Program-made: the position numbers and the translations under genes
Notes under the pieces: generated by a model
What the model was told of the DNA's origin: nothing
What the model saw: the letters and a program-made list of their open reading frames with translations, nothing else
Database searches by the model: none
NCBI GenBank assembly: GCA_904501775.1
Contig: CAJGCJ010000088.1
Span: 1 to 8,193 of the forward strand
Direction: 5' to 3'
Length of the DNA: 8,193 bases
Source: an uncultured Bacteroidaceae bacterium
GTDB lineage: Bacteria; Bacteroidota; Bacteroidia; Bacteroidales; Bacteroidaceae
In this document: positions 1-5,727 of the stretch, in pieces
How positions within the stretch are numbered: position 1 is the first letter of the stretch
How the letters are laid out: each line of letters begins with the position of its first letter

Positions 1-567
1 AACGAAGAGAAAGAGCTTGGCAGCGTTGACGGCGTATATGTGAGCGAATTGGTTGAGGATGGAGCTGCCGGAGCTGCAGGCATTGAGGTTGGCGACGTCA
101 TCATCGGACTCGACAACAAGAGCATAAAGAGCATGGCACAGATGCAGGAGATACTTGCTACACACCTGCCCGGCGATGTAGTCAAGATAAAGGTTCTGCG
201 CAACAAGAAAGAGAAAGAGTTCAAGGTTGAGCTTAAGAATGTACAAGGCAACACCGATGTCGTAAAGAGCATAGACTTGGATATTCTTGGTGCCGAGTTC
301 AAGGAAGTAAGCGACAAAGAGAAGAGTACTTATAATGTAGCATACGGATTGAAGGTTACTTCGCTCTCAAAGGGTGCATTCCAGAGCGCAGGCATTAGCA
401 AGGGATTTATAATAGTTAAGGTAAACGGCAACGCAATGCGCTCGATAGATGACTTGCAAAAGGCTGTAAAAGAGGCTAACGCATCGAGCGAACAGGTGCT
501 GTTCATCACAGGCGTCACTCCTTCGGGACGCAAGGCCTACTTCTCGGTAGATCTTTCACAAAAGTAA
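1..567 (+). CDS. HtrA/DegP-family periplasmic serine endoprotease, C-terminal part (5' truncated)
   Basis: The frame is open from the first base to the TAA at 565-567, giving the last 188 residues of a larger protein. Two PDZ-like modules are visible. Fragment residues about 7-80 are the end of PDZ1, with the carboxylate-loop region VDGVYV, then AGIEVGDVIIGLDN and a typical helix. Residues about 95-186 are PDZ2, with YGLKV, then SAGISKGFIIVKVNG. A protease domain followed by two PDZ domains is the DegP/DegQ/HtrA layout; these enzymes degrade or refold misfolded envelope proteins in the periplasm, and the PDZ domains bind substrate C-termini and drive oligomer assembly. The signal peptide and the His-Asp-Ser triad would lie to the left of the window, so catalytic competence cannot be checked. 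A GTG at position 40 is an internal valine codon, not a start. The gene lies upstream of rpoD in the same direction but is separated from it by a hairpin and a fresh promoter. A PDZ protein of another class is less likely. Confidence 0.88.
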   Translation, partial: NEEKELGSVDGVYVSELVEDGAAGAAGIEVGDVIIGLDNKSIKSMAQMQEILATHLPGDVVKIKVLRNKKEKEFKVELKNVQGNTDVVKSIDLDILGAEFKEVSDKEKSTYNVAYGLKVTSLSKGAFQSAGISKGFIIVKVNGNAMRSIDDLQKAVKEANASSEQVLFITGVTPSGRKAYFSVDLSQK

Positions 568-605
568 TTTTTTTTAGAATGTAATAATTTTTAGGTTGAT
601 CAATT

Positions 606-645
606 AAGCATATTCAGGCTCGCACATGCGAGCCTGAATATGCTT
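606..645. terminator. Strong hairpin terminator after the HtrA-family gene
   Basis: Positions 606-623 pair perfectly with 628-645 (18 bp) around a 4-nt loop (ACAT). The stem has a GC-rich top (GGCTCGC/GCGAGCC). A short TTTT run at 644-647 begins at the foot of the right arm. It starts 39 nt after the stop codon and separates the protease gene from the rpoD promoter. The T-run is short, so termination could be partial. The symmetry means it could act on either strand, but there is no gene on the minus strand here to need it. Confidence 0.75.
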
Positions 646-818
646 TTAACTACTGTACACTCTGTCAATCCACTGCATGGGCGATAATAACCCGTTAAAG
701 CCCTTAGTATAAAAATCAAAAACAACGGTAACCTTAAAAACGAAATCAGCAAAAACGGTTCAATATTTAATACAAAAAACGCTTCTGAGAAATATATTTG
801 AACTTTTCGCCTTTTTTC

Positions 819-849
819 TTGTATTTTTATTTGATATCTACTAATTTTG
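819..849 (+). promoter_or_regulatory. Bacteroidetes-type promoter of rpoD
   Basis: TTG at 819-821, a 20-nt spacer and TAATTTTG at 842-849 match the known Bacteroides pattern (TTTG, 19-21 nt, TAnnTTTG). Transcription would begin about 7 nt downstream, near 856, leaving a leader of about 20 nt before the ATG at 878. This placement rules out the in-frame TTG at 854 as start, since it falls at or before the likely transcription start. The leader has no Shine-Dalgarno sequence. Confidence 0.7.
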
Positions 850-877
850 CAAATTGAAATTTTGTATTCATTTTCAT

Positions 878-1738
878 ATGAGACAATTAAAGATAACTAA
901 AAGTATCACAAACCGCGAAAGCGCATCACTCGACAAGTACTTGCAAGAGATTGGACGAGAAGACCTTATCACTGTAGAGGAAGAGGTTGAATTGGCACAA
1001 AGAATTCGCAAGGGCGACAGAGTGGCGTTGGAAAAACTTACAAGAGCTAACCTGCGTTTCGTCGTTTCTGTAGCAAAGCAGTATCAGAATCAGGGATTGA
1101 GCCTGCCCGACCTCATCAACGAGGGTAACTTGGGACTTATAAAGGCTGCCGAGAAATTTGACGAGACACGCGGATTCAAGTTCATCAGTTACGCTGTTTG
1201 GTGGATCAGACAATCAATTCTTCAGGCTCTTGCCGAGCAGTCGAGAATTGTGCGCTTGCCGTTGAACCAAGTAGGTTCTTTAAACAAGATTAGCAAGGCC
1301 TTCTCAAAATTTGAACAGGAAAATGAGCGTCGCCCATCAGCAGAGGAACTCGCAGAGCAGTTGGATTTGCCGGTTGACAAGGTGGTTGACTCTTTGAAGG
1401 TTTCGGGACGTCACATTTCGGTTGATGCTCCGTTTGTAGATGGAGAAGACAACAGTTTGCTCGATGTCTTGGTTAACGACGATTCTCCCATGGCCGATAA
1501 TCTATTGGTTAATGAGTCGTTGTCGCGCGAGATTGACCGTGCTTTGTCTACCCTCTCAGAAAGAGAGAAAGAGATTATTCAGATGTTCTTCGGTATTGGA
1601 ATGCAGGAAATGACTCTCGAAGAGATTGGTGACAAGTTCGGATTAACACGCGAGCGCGTAAGACAGATTAAGGAAAAGGCAATACGTCGTCTTAAGCAGA
1701 ATCAACGTTGCGGCTTACTAAAGTCCTACTTAGGATAA
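878..1738 (+). CDS. rpoD: Primary (housekeeping) RNA polymerase sigma factor, RpoD/SigA of Bacteroidetes type
   Basis: Encodes 286 residues starting MRQLKITKSITNRES. It directs RNA polymerase to most promoters in the cell. Region 1.2 is at about residues 14-46 (SASLDKYLQEIG). Region 2 covers about 50-120, with ANLRFVVSVAKQY and the -10-recognising region 2.4 GFKFISYAVWWIRQSI at 99-114. Region 3 spans about 128-205. Region 4 spans about 213-275, with the helix-turn-helix TLEEIGDKFGLTRERVRQI at 246-264. The long acidic region 1.1 of proteobacterial RpoD is absent, as is usual for Bacteroidetes primary sigmas of about 286 residues. The ATG at 878 is preferred over an in-frame TTG at 854: the ATG gives the family's usual N-terminus, and the TTG overlaps the expected transcription start. 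The C-terminus ends LLKSYLG, which I recall as typical of relatives. The gene stands alone between its own promoter and terminator. Confidence 0.97.
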   Translation: MRQLKITKSITNRESASLDKYLQEIGREDLITVEEEVELAQRIRKGDRVALEKLTRANLRFVVSVAKQYQNQGLSLPDLINEGNLGLIKAAEKFDETRGFKFISYAVWWIRQSILQALAEQSRIVRLPLNQVGSLNKISKAFSKFEQENERRPSAEELAEQLDLPVDKVVDSLKVSGRHISVDAPFVDGEDNSLLDVLVNDDSPMADNLLVNESLSREIDRALSTLSEREKEIIQMFFGIGMQEMTLEEIGDKFGLTRERVRQIKEKAIRRLKQNQRCGLLKSYLG

Positions 1739-1758
1739 TTTTATTGGGAAATATGTGT

Positions 1759-1795
1759 CGGGCTACACTTGCAAGGTGTAGCCCGTTTCTTTTTA
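1759..1795 (+). terminator. Rho-independent terminator of rpoD
   Basis: CGGGCTACAC at 1759-1768 pairs perfectly with GTGTAGCCCG at 1776-1785 (10 bp, 7-nt loop). It is followed by TTTCTTTTTAT, a good T-rich tail for the plus strand. It lies 20 nt after the rpoD stop and just beyond the end of the convergent nitroreductase gene (1804). Read on the minus strand the hairpin lacks a T tail, so it serves mainly rpoD. Confidence 0.88.
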
Positions 1796-1803
1796 TATCA
1801 AAT

Positions 1804-2343
1804 TCAATACTTTTCGAAAGAGACAACCTTGTCCCACTCCTTACGCACTTTCTTTCGTTTTGGCTTTGCTGCATAGCCCAATGCCACAATGAGCATAAGG
1901 CGCTTCTTTTGGGGAATGCCGGCAAGCTCTTTTACCTTTGCTTCGTCGAACCATCCGAGAATACAGGAGCCGACGCCTTCGTCTTCGGCCGCCAATGTGA
2001 GATAGGCCGACGCTATTCCTATATCCATTATGGGGAAGTCCTTATCTTTTATGCCGCTGCCGAGCTTCGATGTGAGGTTTGTACCCTCATGCGTGATGAG
2101 CACCAATGCCGATGCATCCTTGACAAATTTGTTCATGCCAAGGCTCGATGTGGCACGTCCCACCTGCGGAAGCAGCTGTTCGTCGGTTATGACGGTGAAA
2201 TGCCATGGCTGTCCGTTGCATGCCGATGGAGCAAGACGCGCCGCCTCTACTATGCGTTCGAGAACTTCGCGTTCAATGCGTTTGCCGGGAATGAATGCAC
2301 GGTCGCTCTGACGTGCCTGAGCCAACTGAAGAAAATTTTCCAT
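1804..2343 (-). CDS. FMN-dependent nitroreductase family NAD(P)H oxidoreductase
   Basis: A 179-residue protein starting MENFLQLAQARQSDRAF. Visible family signatures are the N-terminal RQSDR at 11-15 (FMN phosphate contact region), PSACNGQPW at 39-47, and DIGIASAYLTLAAEDEGVGSCILGWF at about 107-132, the dimer and flavin region. Known members are homodimeric cytoplasmic flavoproteins that reduce nitro compounds, quinones or flavins using NAD(P)H; the natural substrate here cannot be told. A TTG at 2355 is in frame and overlaps the ribE stop as TTGA, giving 183 residues. I prefer the ATG at 2343 because it leaves a clean 8-nt gap after ribE and fits the family's start near the first helix. It is co-directional with ribE and almost certainly cotranscribed with it. 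It is convergent with rpoD, with 65 bp between the two stops. The C-terminus is basic (KPKRKKVRKEW), a common trait in this subgroup. Confidence 0.92.
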   Translation of the reverse strand: MENFLQLAQARQSDRAFIPGKRIEREVLERIVEAARLAPSACNGQPWHFTVITDEQLLPQVGRATSSLGMNKFVKDASALVLITHEGTNLTSKLGSGIKDKDFPIMDIGIASAYLTLAAEDEGVGSCILGWFDEAKVKELAGIPQKKRLMLIVALGYAAKPKRKKVRKEWDKVVSFEKY

Positions 2344-2351
2344 ATCCGAAA

Positions 2352-2951
2352 TCAATGGTTAATCATGCGGGCAATATATTTGCCGATGATATCGAACTCG
2401 ATATTCACGCGTGTGCCCACCTTTATTGTGTGGAAGTTGGTGTGTTCGTAGGTATACGGAATGATTGCCACCATGAAAGAGTCGTCGGTGGGATTACACA
2501 CTGTGAGGCTTACACCGTTCACTGTTACCGAGCCCTTGTCAACTGTAAGATAGCCCTTCTTTGCCATCTCTTCGTTCTTGGGATAACGGAATGTGTAGTA
2601 CCAGCTGCCTTCGGCATCGCGCACCTCGACACACTCGGCTGTCTGGTCGACATGTCCCTGTACGATGTGACCGTCGAGACGGCCGTTCATCATCATGCTG
2701 CGCTCTACATTTACTTTATCGCCAACCTGCAAACATCCCAAGTTGGAACGCTCGAGAGTCTCGCGCATTGCCGTTACGGTGTAGGTATTATCCTTTATCT
2801 CAACCACTGTGAGGCATACGCCGTTGTGTGCAATGCTCTGGTCAATCTTCAATTCGTCAACGAACGAGCATGTGAGTGTGAAATGGATATTCTCCTGTTC
2901 CTTCACCAACGCAGTAACGGTTGCAAATTCTTCTACTATTCCTGAAAACAT
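2352..2951 (-). CDS. ribE: Riboflavin synthase, alpha subunit type
   Basis: A 199-residue protein that converts two 6,7-dimethyl-8-ribityllumazine molecules into riboflavin and the pyrimidine precursor, the last step of riboflavin synthesis. It shows the expected internal duplication of two lumazine-binding barrels. The first (about 1-97) has MFSGIVEE at the start, SIAHNGVCLTV at 39-49 and MRETLERSNLG at 62-72. The second (about 98-190) has the matching SVTVNGVSLTV at 141-151 and IIPYTYEHTNF at 163-173. The joint carries MNGRLDGHIVQGHVD at 88-102. The start is set at the ATG at 2951 because family proteins begin MF(T/S)GI. A second ATG at 2975 would add eight residues (MYNQKVKN) and leave a leader of under 10 nt from the predicted promoter. 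The nitroreductase follows 8 nt downstream. No other rib genes are in the window, and the 127-bp upstream gap shows no FMN riboswitch. Confidence 0.96.
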   Translation of the reverse strand: MFSGIVEEFATVTALVKEQENIHFTLTCSFVDELKIDQSIAHNGVCLTVVEIKDNTYTVTAMRETLERSNLGCLQVGDKVNVERSMMMNGRLDGHIVQGHVDQTAECVEVRDAEGSWYYTFRYPKNEEMAKKGYLTVDKGSVTVNGVSLTVCNPTDDSFMVAIIPYTYEHTNFHTIKVGTRVNIEFDIIGKYIARMINH

Positions 2952-2990
2952 ATTTTTTACTTTTTGATTATACATTATTCATAACAGGTG

Positions 2991-3022
2991 CGAAGATAGT
3001 GTTTTCCACCCACTCTACCAAA
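2991..3022 (-). promoter_or_regulatory. Promoter of the ribE-nitroreductase unit
   Basis: On the minus strand TTTG (3022-3019) is followed by a 20-nt spacer and TATCTTCG (2998-2991), one mismatch from TAnnTTTG. Transcription would start near 2984, giving a leader of about 33 nt to the ATG at 2951. The region lies directly after the hairpin that follows glnN, so ribE probably has its own transcript. Confidence 0.6.
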
Positions 3023-3028
3023 CAGTGA

Positions 3029-3053
3029 GCCCCTCAAAATTCATTTGAGGGAC
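3029..3053 (-). terminator. Hairpin after glnN, candidate terminator
   Basis: CCCTCAAA at 3031-3038 pairs perfectly with TTTGAGGG at 3044-3051 around a 5-nt loop. In minus-strand RNA the stem extends by a G-U and a G-C pair (3029-3053), while on the plus strand the same position is a C-A mismatch, which favours action on the glnN transcript. It lies 26 nt past the glnN stop. There is no T-run after it, so it may be a weak or Rho-assisted terminator, or an mRNA 3'-end stabiliser. Confidence 0.5.
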
Positions 3054-3078
3054 CCGCACCGGTATATATTATGATACT

Positions 3079-5262
3079 TTATACTATGAACAACAGTTCG
3101 CGGTATTTGGGAAGTGTCCACAGCTCGTTGTCTACAATGAGTTCGAGCTTGTCGATATGCGTACGTATAGACTCGAGCATGGGGGCTACGGTATCGTGGT
3201 AGGCAATTGCCTTTTCGCGCTCCTCGGCAATGCGGTTGGCAACCTTGCGGCGCTCTACCATCTGTGCTACCATACGTCGTATCTCGGAAACGCTGTCGGC
3301 TATCTGCTTCACAGTTTCGATATTCTCCATTGAGGCGTTGTCGCCCTCTTCCTTGCCCAGCACCTGCTCCATCTTTATAATGTTGTCGAGCAGCGAACTT
3401 TGATACTTTGTTGCTGTGGGAACGATATGATTAAGTGCAAGGTCGCCAAGCACACGCGCCTCAATCTGTATCTTCTTGGTGTACATCTCCCATTTAATCT
3501 CGTTACGGGCGCGGAGCTCGGTCTCGGTCATCACGTCCATATTGGCGAACATTGCAACACTCTCCTTGTCGAGATAACGGTCGAAGACGATGGGCGCGCT
3601 TGCCTCGCAGTCGAGTCCGCGACGCTCGGCCTCCTGACGCCACTCTTCGCTATATCCGTTTCCGTCGAATCGGATAGGCTTGCTATACTTTATATATTTA
3701 CGTATTACCGATACAAGTGCATCCTCTTTTGTCTCGCCGGCATCGATGAGCGCATCTACCTCCTGTTTGAAGATTACAAGTTGCTCGGCCATTGCGGTGT
3801 TGAGCGCAATCATTGCCGATGCACAGTTGGCCTCGGCACCAACAGCGCGGAACTCGAAACGGTTTCCGGTGAAGGCAAACGGTGAGGTGCGGTTGCGGTC
3901 GGTGTTATCGATCATGAGCTCGGGAATCTGCGGAATATTGAGTCGCAGCTCGCGCTTGCTTAGTATCTTAACTACATCGTCGGTTGTTTCGAGGTGGTCG
4001 AGCACCGAAGAGAGGTGCGAGCCCAAGAAACTTGATATTATAGCAGGGGGCGCCTCGGCTGCTCCAAGACGGTGCGAATTGGCTGCTGACATGATGCTTG
4101 CCTTCAACAATCCGTTATGACGGTATATAGCAGCGAGGGTATTAACCACGAAGGTTATGAAACGAAGATTGTCCTTGTCGGTCTTTCCGGGCGCCATGAG
4201 CAACGTGCCGGTGTCAGTGCCAAGCGACCAGTTATTGTGTTTACCCGAGCCGTTGACGCCTTTGAACGGCTTTTCGTGTAACAGCACACGGAAACCATGA
4301 CGGCGAGCCACATTTTTCATAATGGCCATTATGAGCATGTTGTGGTCGACAGCAAGGTTACACTCCTCGTATATCGGTGCGAGCTCGAACTGATTGGGAG
4401 CAGCCTCGTTATGACAGGTTTTGGCAGGAATACCCAATTTAAGTGCTTCAATCTCCAAATCTTTCATAAAGGCAGCCACACGCTCGGGAATTGAGCCGAA
4501 GTAGTGGTCTTCGAGCTGCTGGTTCTTAGCACTGTCGTGTCCCATAAGGGTGCGTCCGGTAAGGAGCAGGTCGGGGCGTGCAAGCAGCATTCCCTCATCT
4601 ACAAGGAAATACTCCTGTTCCCAACCCAAGTAGGTTGTCACTTTCTTTACGTTCTTATCGAAATAACGGCAGACGTCGGTTGCAGCCTTGTCTACTGCAC
4701 GGAGTGCCTTGAGCAAAGGAGCTTTGTAGTCGAGCGCCTCGCCTGTGTATGATATGAACACAGTGGGAACGCACAATGTGTCGTCCATGAGAAAGGCCGG
4801 CGAAGTGGGGTCCCATGCGCTGTATCCGCGCGCTTCGAAGGTACTTCGTATACCTCCGTTAGGAAACGAAGAGGCATCGGGCTCCTGCTGCATAAGGAGG
4901 TTGCCTTTGAACTCTTCAATGACACCACCCTTGCCGTTGTGCTCAATGAAGGCATCGTGCTTCTCGGCAGTTGTCTCGGTGAGCGGATGGAACCAGTGCG
5001 TATAGTGGGTAGCACCGTTCTCTATTGCCCAAAGTTTCATACCTTCGGCAACACTGCCTGCAATGGAGAGGTCCATTGGTGCACCATTGTCTATTACATC
5101 TATCAGCTTGGCATATACATCACCGGGAAGATATTTGAACATCTTCTCGCGATTGAATACCTTTATTCCATAATAATCGGAAGGGCGCTTGCTTGGCATT
5201 GGAACGTCGACTGCCTTTTTACCGAAAGCCGATGTAACTACTTCGAATCTTAGTCGTGACAT
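3079..5262 (-). CDS. glnN: Glutamine synthetase type III
   Basis: A 727-residue cytoplasmic enzyme that condenses glutamate and ammonium with ATP to form glutamine, the entry point of nitrogen assimilation. The length fits GSIII (about 700-730 residues) rather than GSI or GSII (about 350-470). Visible motifs are THWFHPLTE at 88-96; GWEQEYF at 213-219, carrying metal-binding glutamates; HNEAAPNQFELAP at 284-296; KGVNGSGKHNNWSLG at 334-348, the substrate and metal loop with its conserved His; and the GSIII-typical SAANSHRLGAAEAPPAIIS at 392-410. The C-terminal roughly 150 residues are charged, heptad-like helices, seen in GSIII proteins and linked to their double-hexamer assembly. The ATG at 5262 gives the usual start MSRLRFEVV. 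The gene stands alone with a strong promoter match about 75 bp upstream and a hairpin after its stop. GSIII lacks the GSI adenylylation control, so regulation is probably transcriptional; no PII or regulator gene is adjacent. Confidence 0.97.
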   Translation of the reverse strand: MSRLRFEVVTSAFGKKAVDVPMPSKRPSDYYGIKVFNREKMFKYLPGDVYAKLIDVIDNGAPMDLSIAGSVAEGMKLWAIENGATHYTHWFHPLTETTAEKHDAFIEHNGKGGVIEEFKGNLLMQQEPDASSFPNGGIRSTFEARGYSAWDPTSPAFLMDDTLCVPTVFISYTGEALDYKAPLLKALRAVDKAATDVCRYFDKNVKKVTTYLGWEQEYFLVDEGMLLARPDLLLTGRTLMGHDSAKNQQLEDHYFGSIPERVAAFMKDLEIEALKLGIPAKTCHNEAAPNQFELAPIYEECNLAVDHNMLIMAIMKNVARRHGFRVLLHEKPFKGVNGSGKHNNWSLGTDTGTLLMAPGKTDKDNLRFITFVVNTLAAIYRHNGLLKASIMSAANSHRLGAAEAPPAIISSFLGSHLSSVLDHLETTDDVVKILSKRELRLNIPQIPELMIDNTDRNRTSPFAFTGNRFEFRAVGAEANCASAMIALNTAMAEQLVIFKQEVDALIDAGETKEDALVSVIRKYIKYSKPIRFDGNGYSEEWRQEAERRGLDCEASAPIVFDRYLDKESVAMFANMDVMTETELRARNEIKWEMYTKKIQIEARVLGDLALNHIVPTATKYQSSLLDNIIKMEQVLGKEEGDNASMENIETVKQIADSVSEIRRMVAQMVERRKVANRIAEEREKAIAYHDTVAPMLESIRTHIDKLELIVDNELWTLPKYRELLFIV

Positions 5263-5282
5263 ATTAATTTGTGTATTTCAGG

Positions 5283-5306
5283 CAAACTATACAAAGTGTA
5301 AGTTTG
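5283..5306. promoter_or_regulatory. Imperfect dyad in the glnN leader
   Basis: CAAACT (5283-5288) and TAC (5290-5292) pair with GTA (5298-5300) and AGTTTG (5301-5306), leaving one bulged base and a 5-nt loop. The dyad lies between the predicted glnN transcription start (near 5330) and its ATG. It could be an operator for a dimeric regulator or a small leader hairpin. Chance cannot be excluded in AT-rich DNA. Confidence 0.3.
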
Positions 5307-5337
5307 GCGGTTATTTCACAGCGTTTGTAATGCGATG

Positions 5338-5368
5338 CAAATTTAAAGATTGAGCACAACAATACAAA
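5338..5368 (-). promoter_or_regulatory. Bacteroidetes-type promoter of glnN
   Basis: On the minus strand TTTG (5368-5365), a 19-nt spacer and TAAATTTG (5345-5338) match the full consensus at both boxes. Transcription would start near 5330, giving a leader of about 70 nt before the ATG at 5262. The leader has no Shine-Dalgarno sequence. Confidence 0.75.
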
Positions 5369-5417
5369 GCGTTTTTATAAAAAAGGAAGTAAAAAATCAA
5401 AAATTAAGCAATAAAGC

Positions 5418-5582
5418 ATGGGATTTTTCATAAAAAGGAAGCCATTTCAGAACAACAACACCAAAAAAACACCTACAAATCCATTTTTAGGAAGTTCAGG
5501 CAAATTCGTTCAATATACACAGCAAAAGGGATTACAATTTGACAAAATGACATATTTTGCCACGTTTGGTTTTAGTTTGTAA
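5418..5582 (+). CDS. Doubtful small open frame, 54 codons
   Basis: ATG at 5418 opens a frame to the TAA at 5580-5582. The product begins MGFFIKRKPFQNNNTKK and ends FATFGFSL. It is rich in Lys, Asn, Gln, Thr and Phe, as expected for translated AT-rich spacer DNA. It has no recognisable motif, signal peptide or membrane span. No TAnnTTTG box or ribosome-binding site was found close upstream. A frame of this length can arise by chance at this base composition, so I list it only as a candidate. If transcribed it would run in the same direction as nagA and end 145 bp before it. Confidence 0.15.
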   Translation: MGFFIKRKPFQNNNTKKTPTNPFLGSSGKFVQYTQQKGLQFDKMTYFATFGFSL

Positions 5583-5680
5583 ATATCGGCACTTCAAAAC
5601 AACCCGCCCACTACACTTTCCATGAATAAAAAAATTAAAAAAAAATGGCTCAAAACCATTCACAAGACCAAATTATAGTA

Positions 5681-5688
5681 TATCTTTG
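5681..5688 (+). promoter_or_regulatory. Promoter -7 box of nagA
   Basis: TATCTTTG is a perfect TAnnTTTG match. At the expected 20-nt spacing upstream only TT (5659-5660) is present instead of TTG, so the -33 element is weak, which could fit an activator-dependent or modest promoter. Transcription would start near 5695, about 33 nt before the ATG at 5728, with no Shine-Dalgarno sequence. Confidence 0.55.
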
Positions 5689-5727
5689 CTCTATTGATTA
5701 TAAACACAACCGAAAACAGACTATACA

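Larger units (their letters stand above)
568..877. other. Intergenic region between the HtrA-family gene and rpoD
   Basis: This 310-bp AT-rich gap holds a strong hairpin at 606-645 and the best rpoD promoter match at 819-849. A second perfect TAnnTTTG box (TATATTTG) lies at 793-800, but without a TTG at the right distance upstream. Short frames I checked on both strands stop within about a dozen codons. Nothing resembling a structured RNA or small gene was seen in the 648-790 stretch. Confidence 0.7.
5263..5727. other. Divergent glnN/nagA intergenic region
   Basis: This 465-bp AT-rich stretch separates two divergently read genes. It holds the glnN leader and promoter on the left (to 5368) and a nagA promoter box on the right (5681-5688). 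The middle 5370-5660 has A-runs and no recognised site, apart from one small open frame at 5418-5582. No tRNA-like, riboswitch-like or repeat structure was seen. Confidence 0.7.

Noticed and set aside
854..877. TTG start giving an eight-residue longer RpoD
   Set aside because: It overlaps the predicted transcription start and adds residues (MKFCIHFH) not typical of the family. The ATG at 878 gives the standard N-terminus and length.
1708..2451. Long plus-strand open frame (247 codons) across the end of rpoD and the nitroreductase gene
   Set aside because: It is antisense to a clearly conserved nitroreductase, overlaps the rpoD end and terminator, and its Cys/His-rich product shows no family pattern. 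It is a shadow frame.
2295..2945. Plus-strand open frame of 216 codons opposite ribE
   Set aside because: The minus strand encodes a full riboflavin synthase with both duplicated motifs. The opposite product is low-complexity His/Cys/Leu-rich and has no recognisable domain.
2952..2975. Eight-residue N-terminal extension of riboflavin synthase from the ATG at 2975
   Set aside because: Riboflavin synthases start MF(T/S)GI, with the N-terminus at the active site, and the predicted promoter would leave almost no leader.
2952..3078. FMN riboswitch upstream of ribE
   Set aside because: The gap is only 127 bp, already contains a hairpin and a promoter match, and shows none of the multi-stem conserved blocks of an RFN element.
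3400..5253. Several plus-strand frames opposite glnN
   Set aside because: All lie within the conserved 727-codon glnN gene on the other strand, and none shows a domain or a promoter of its own.
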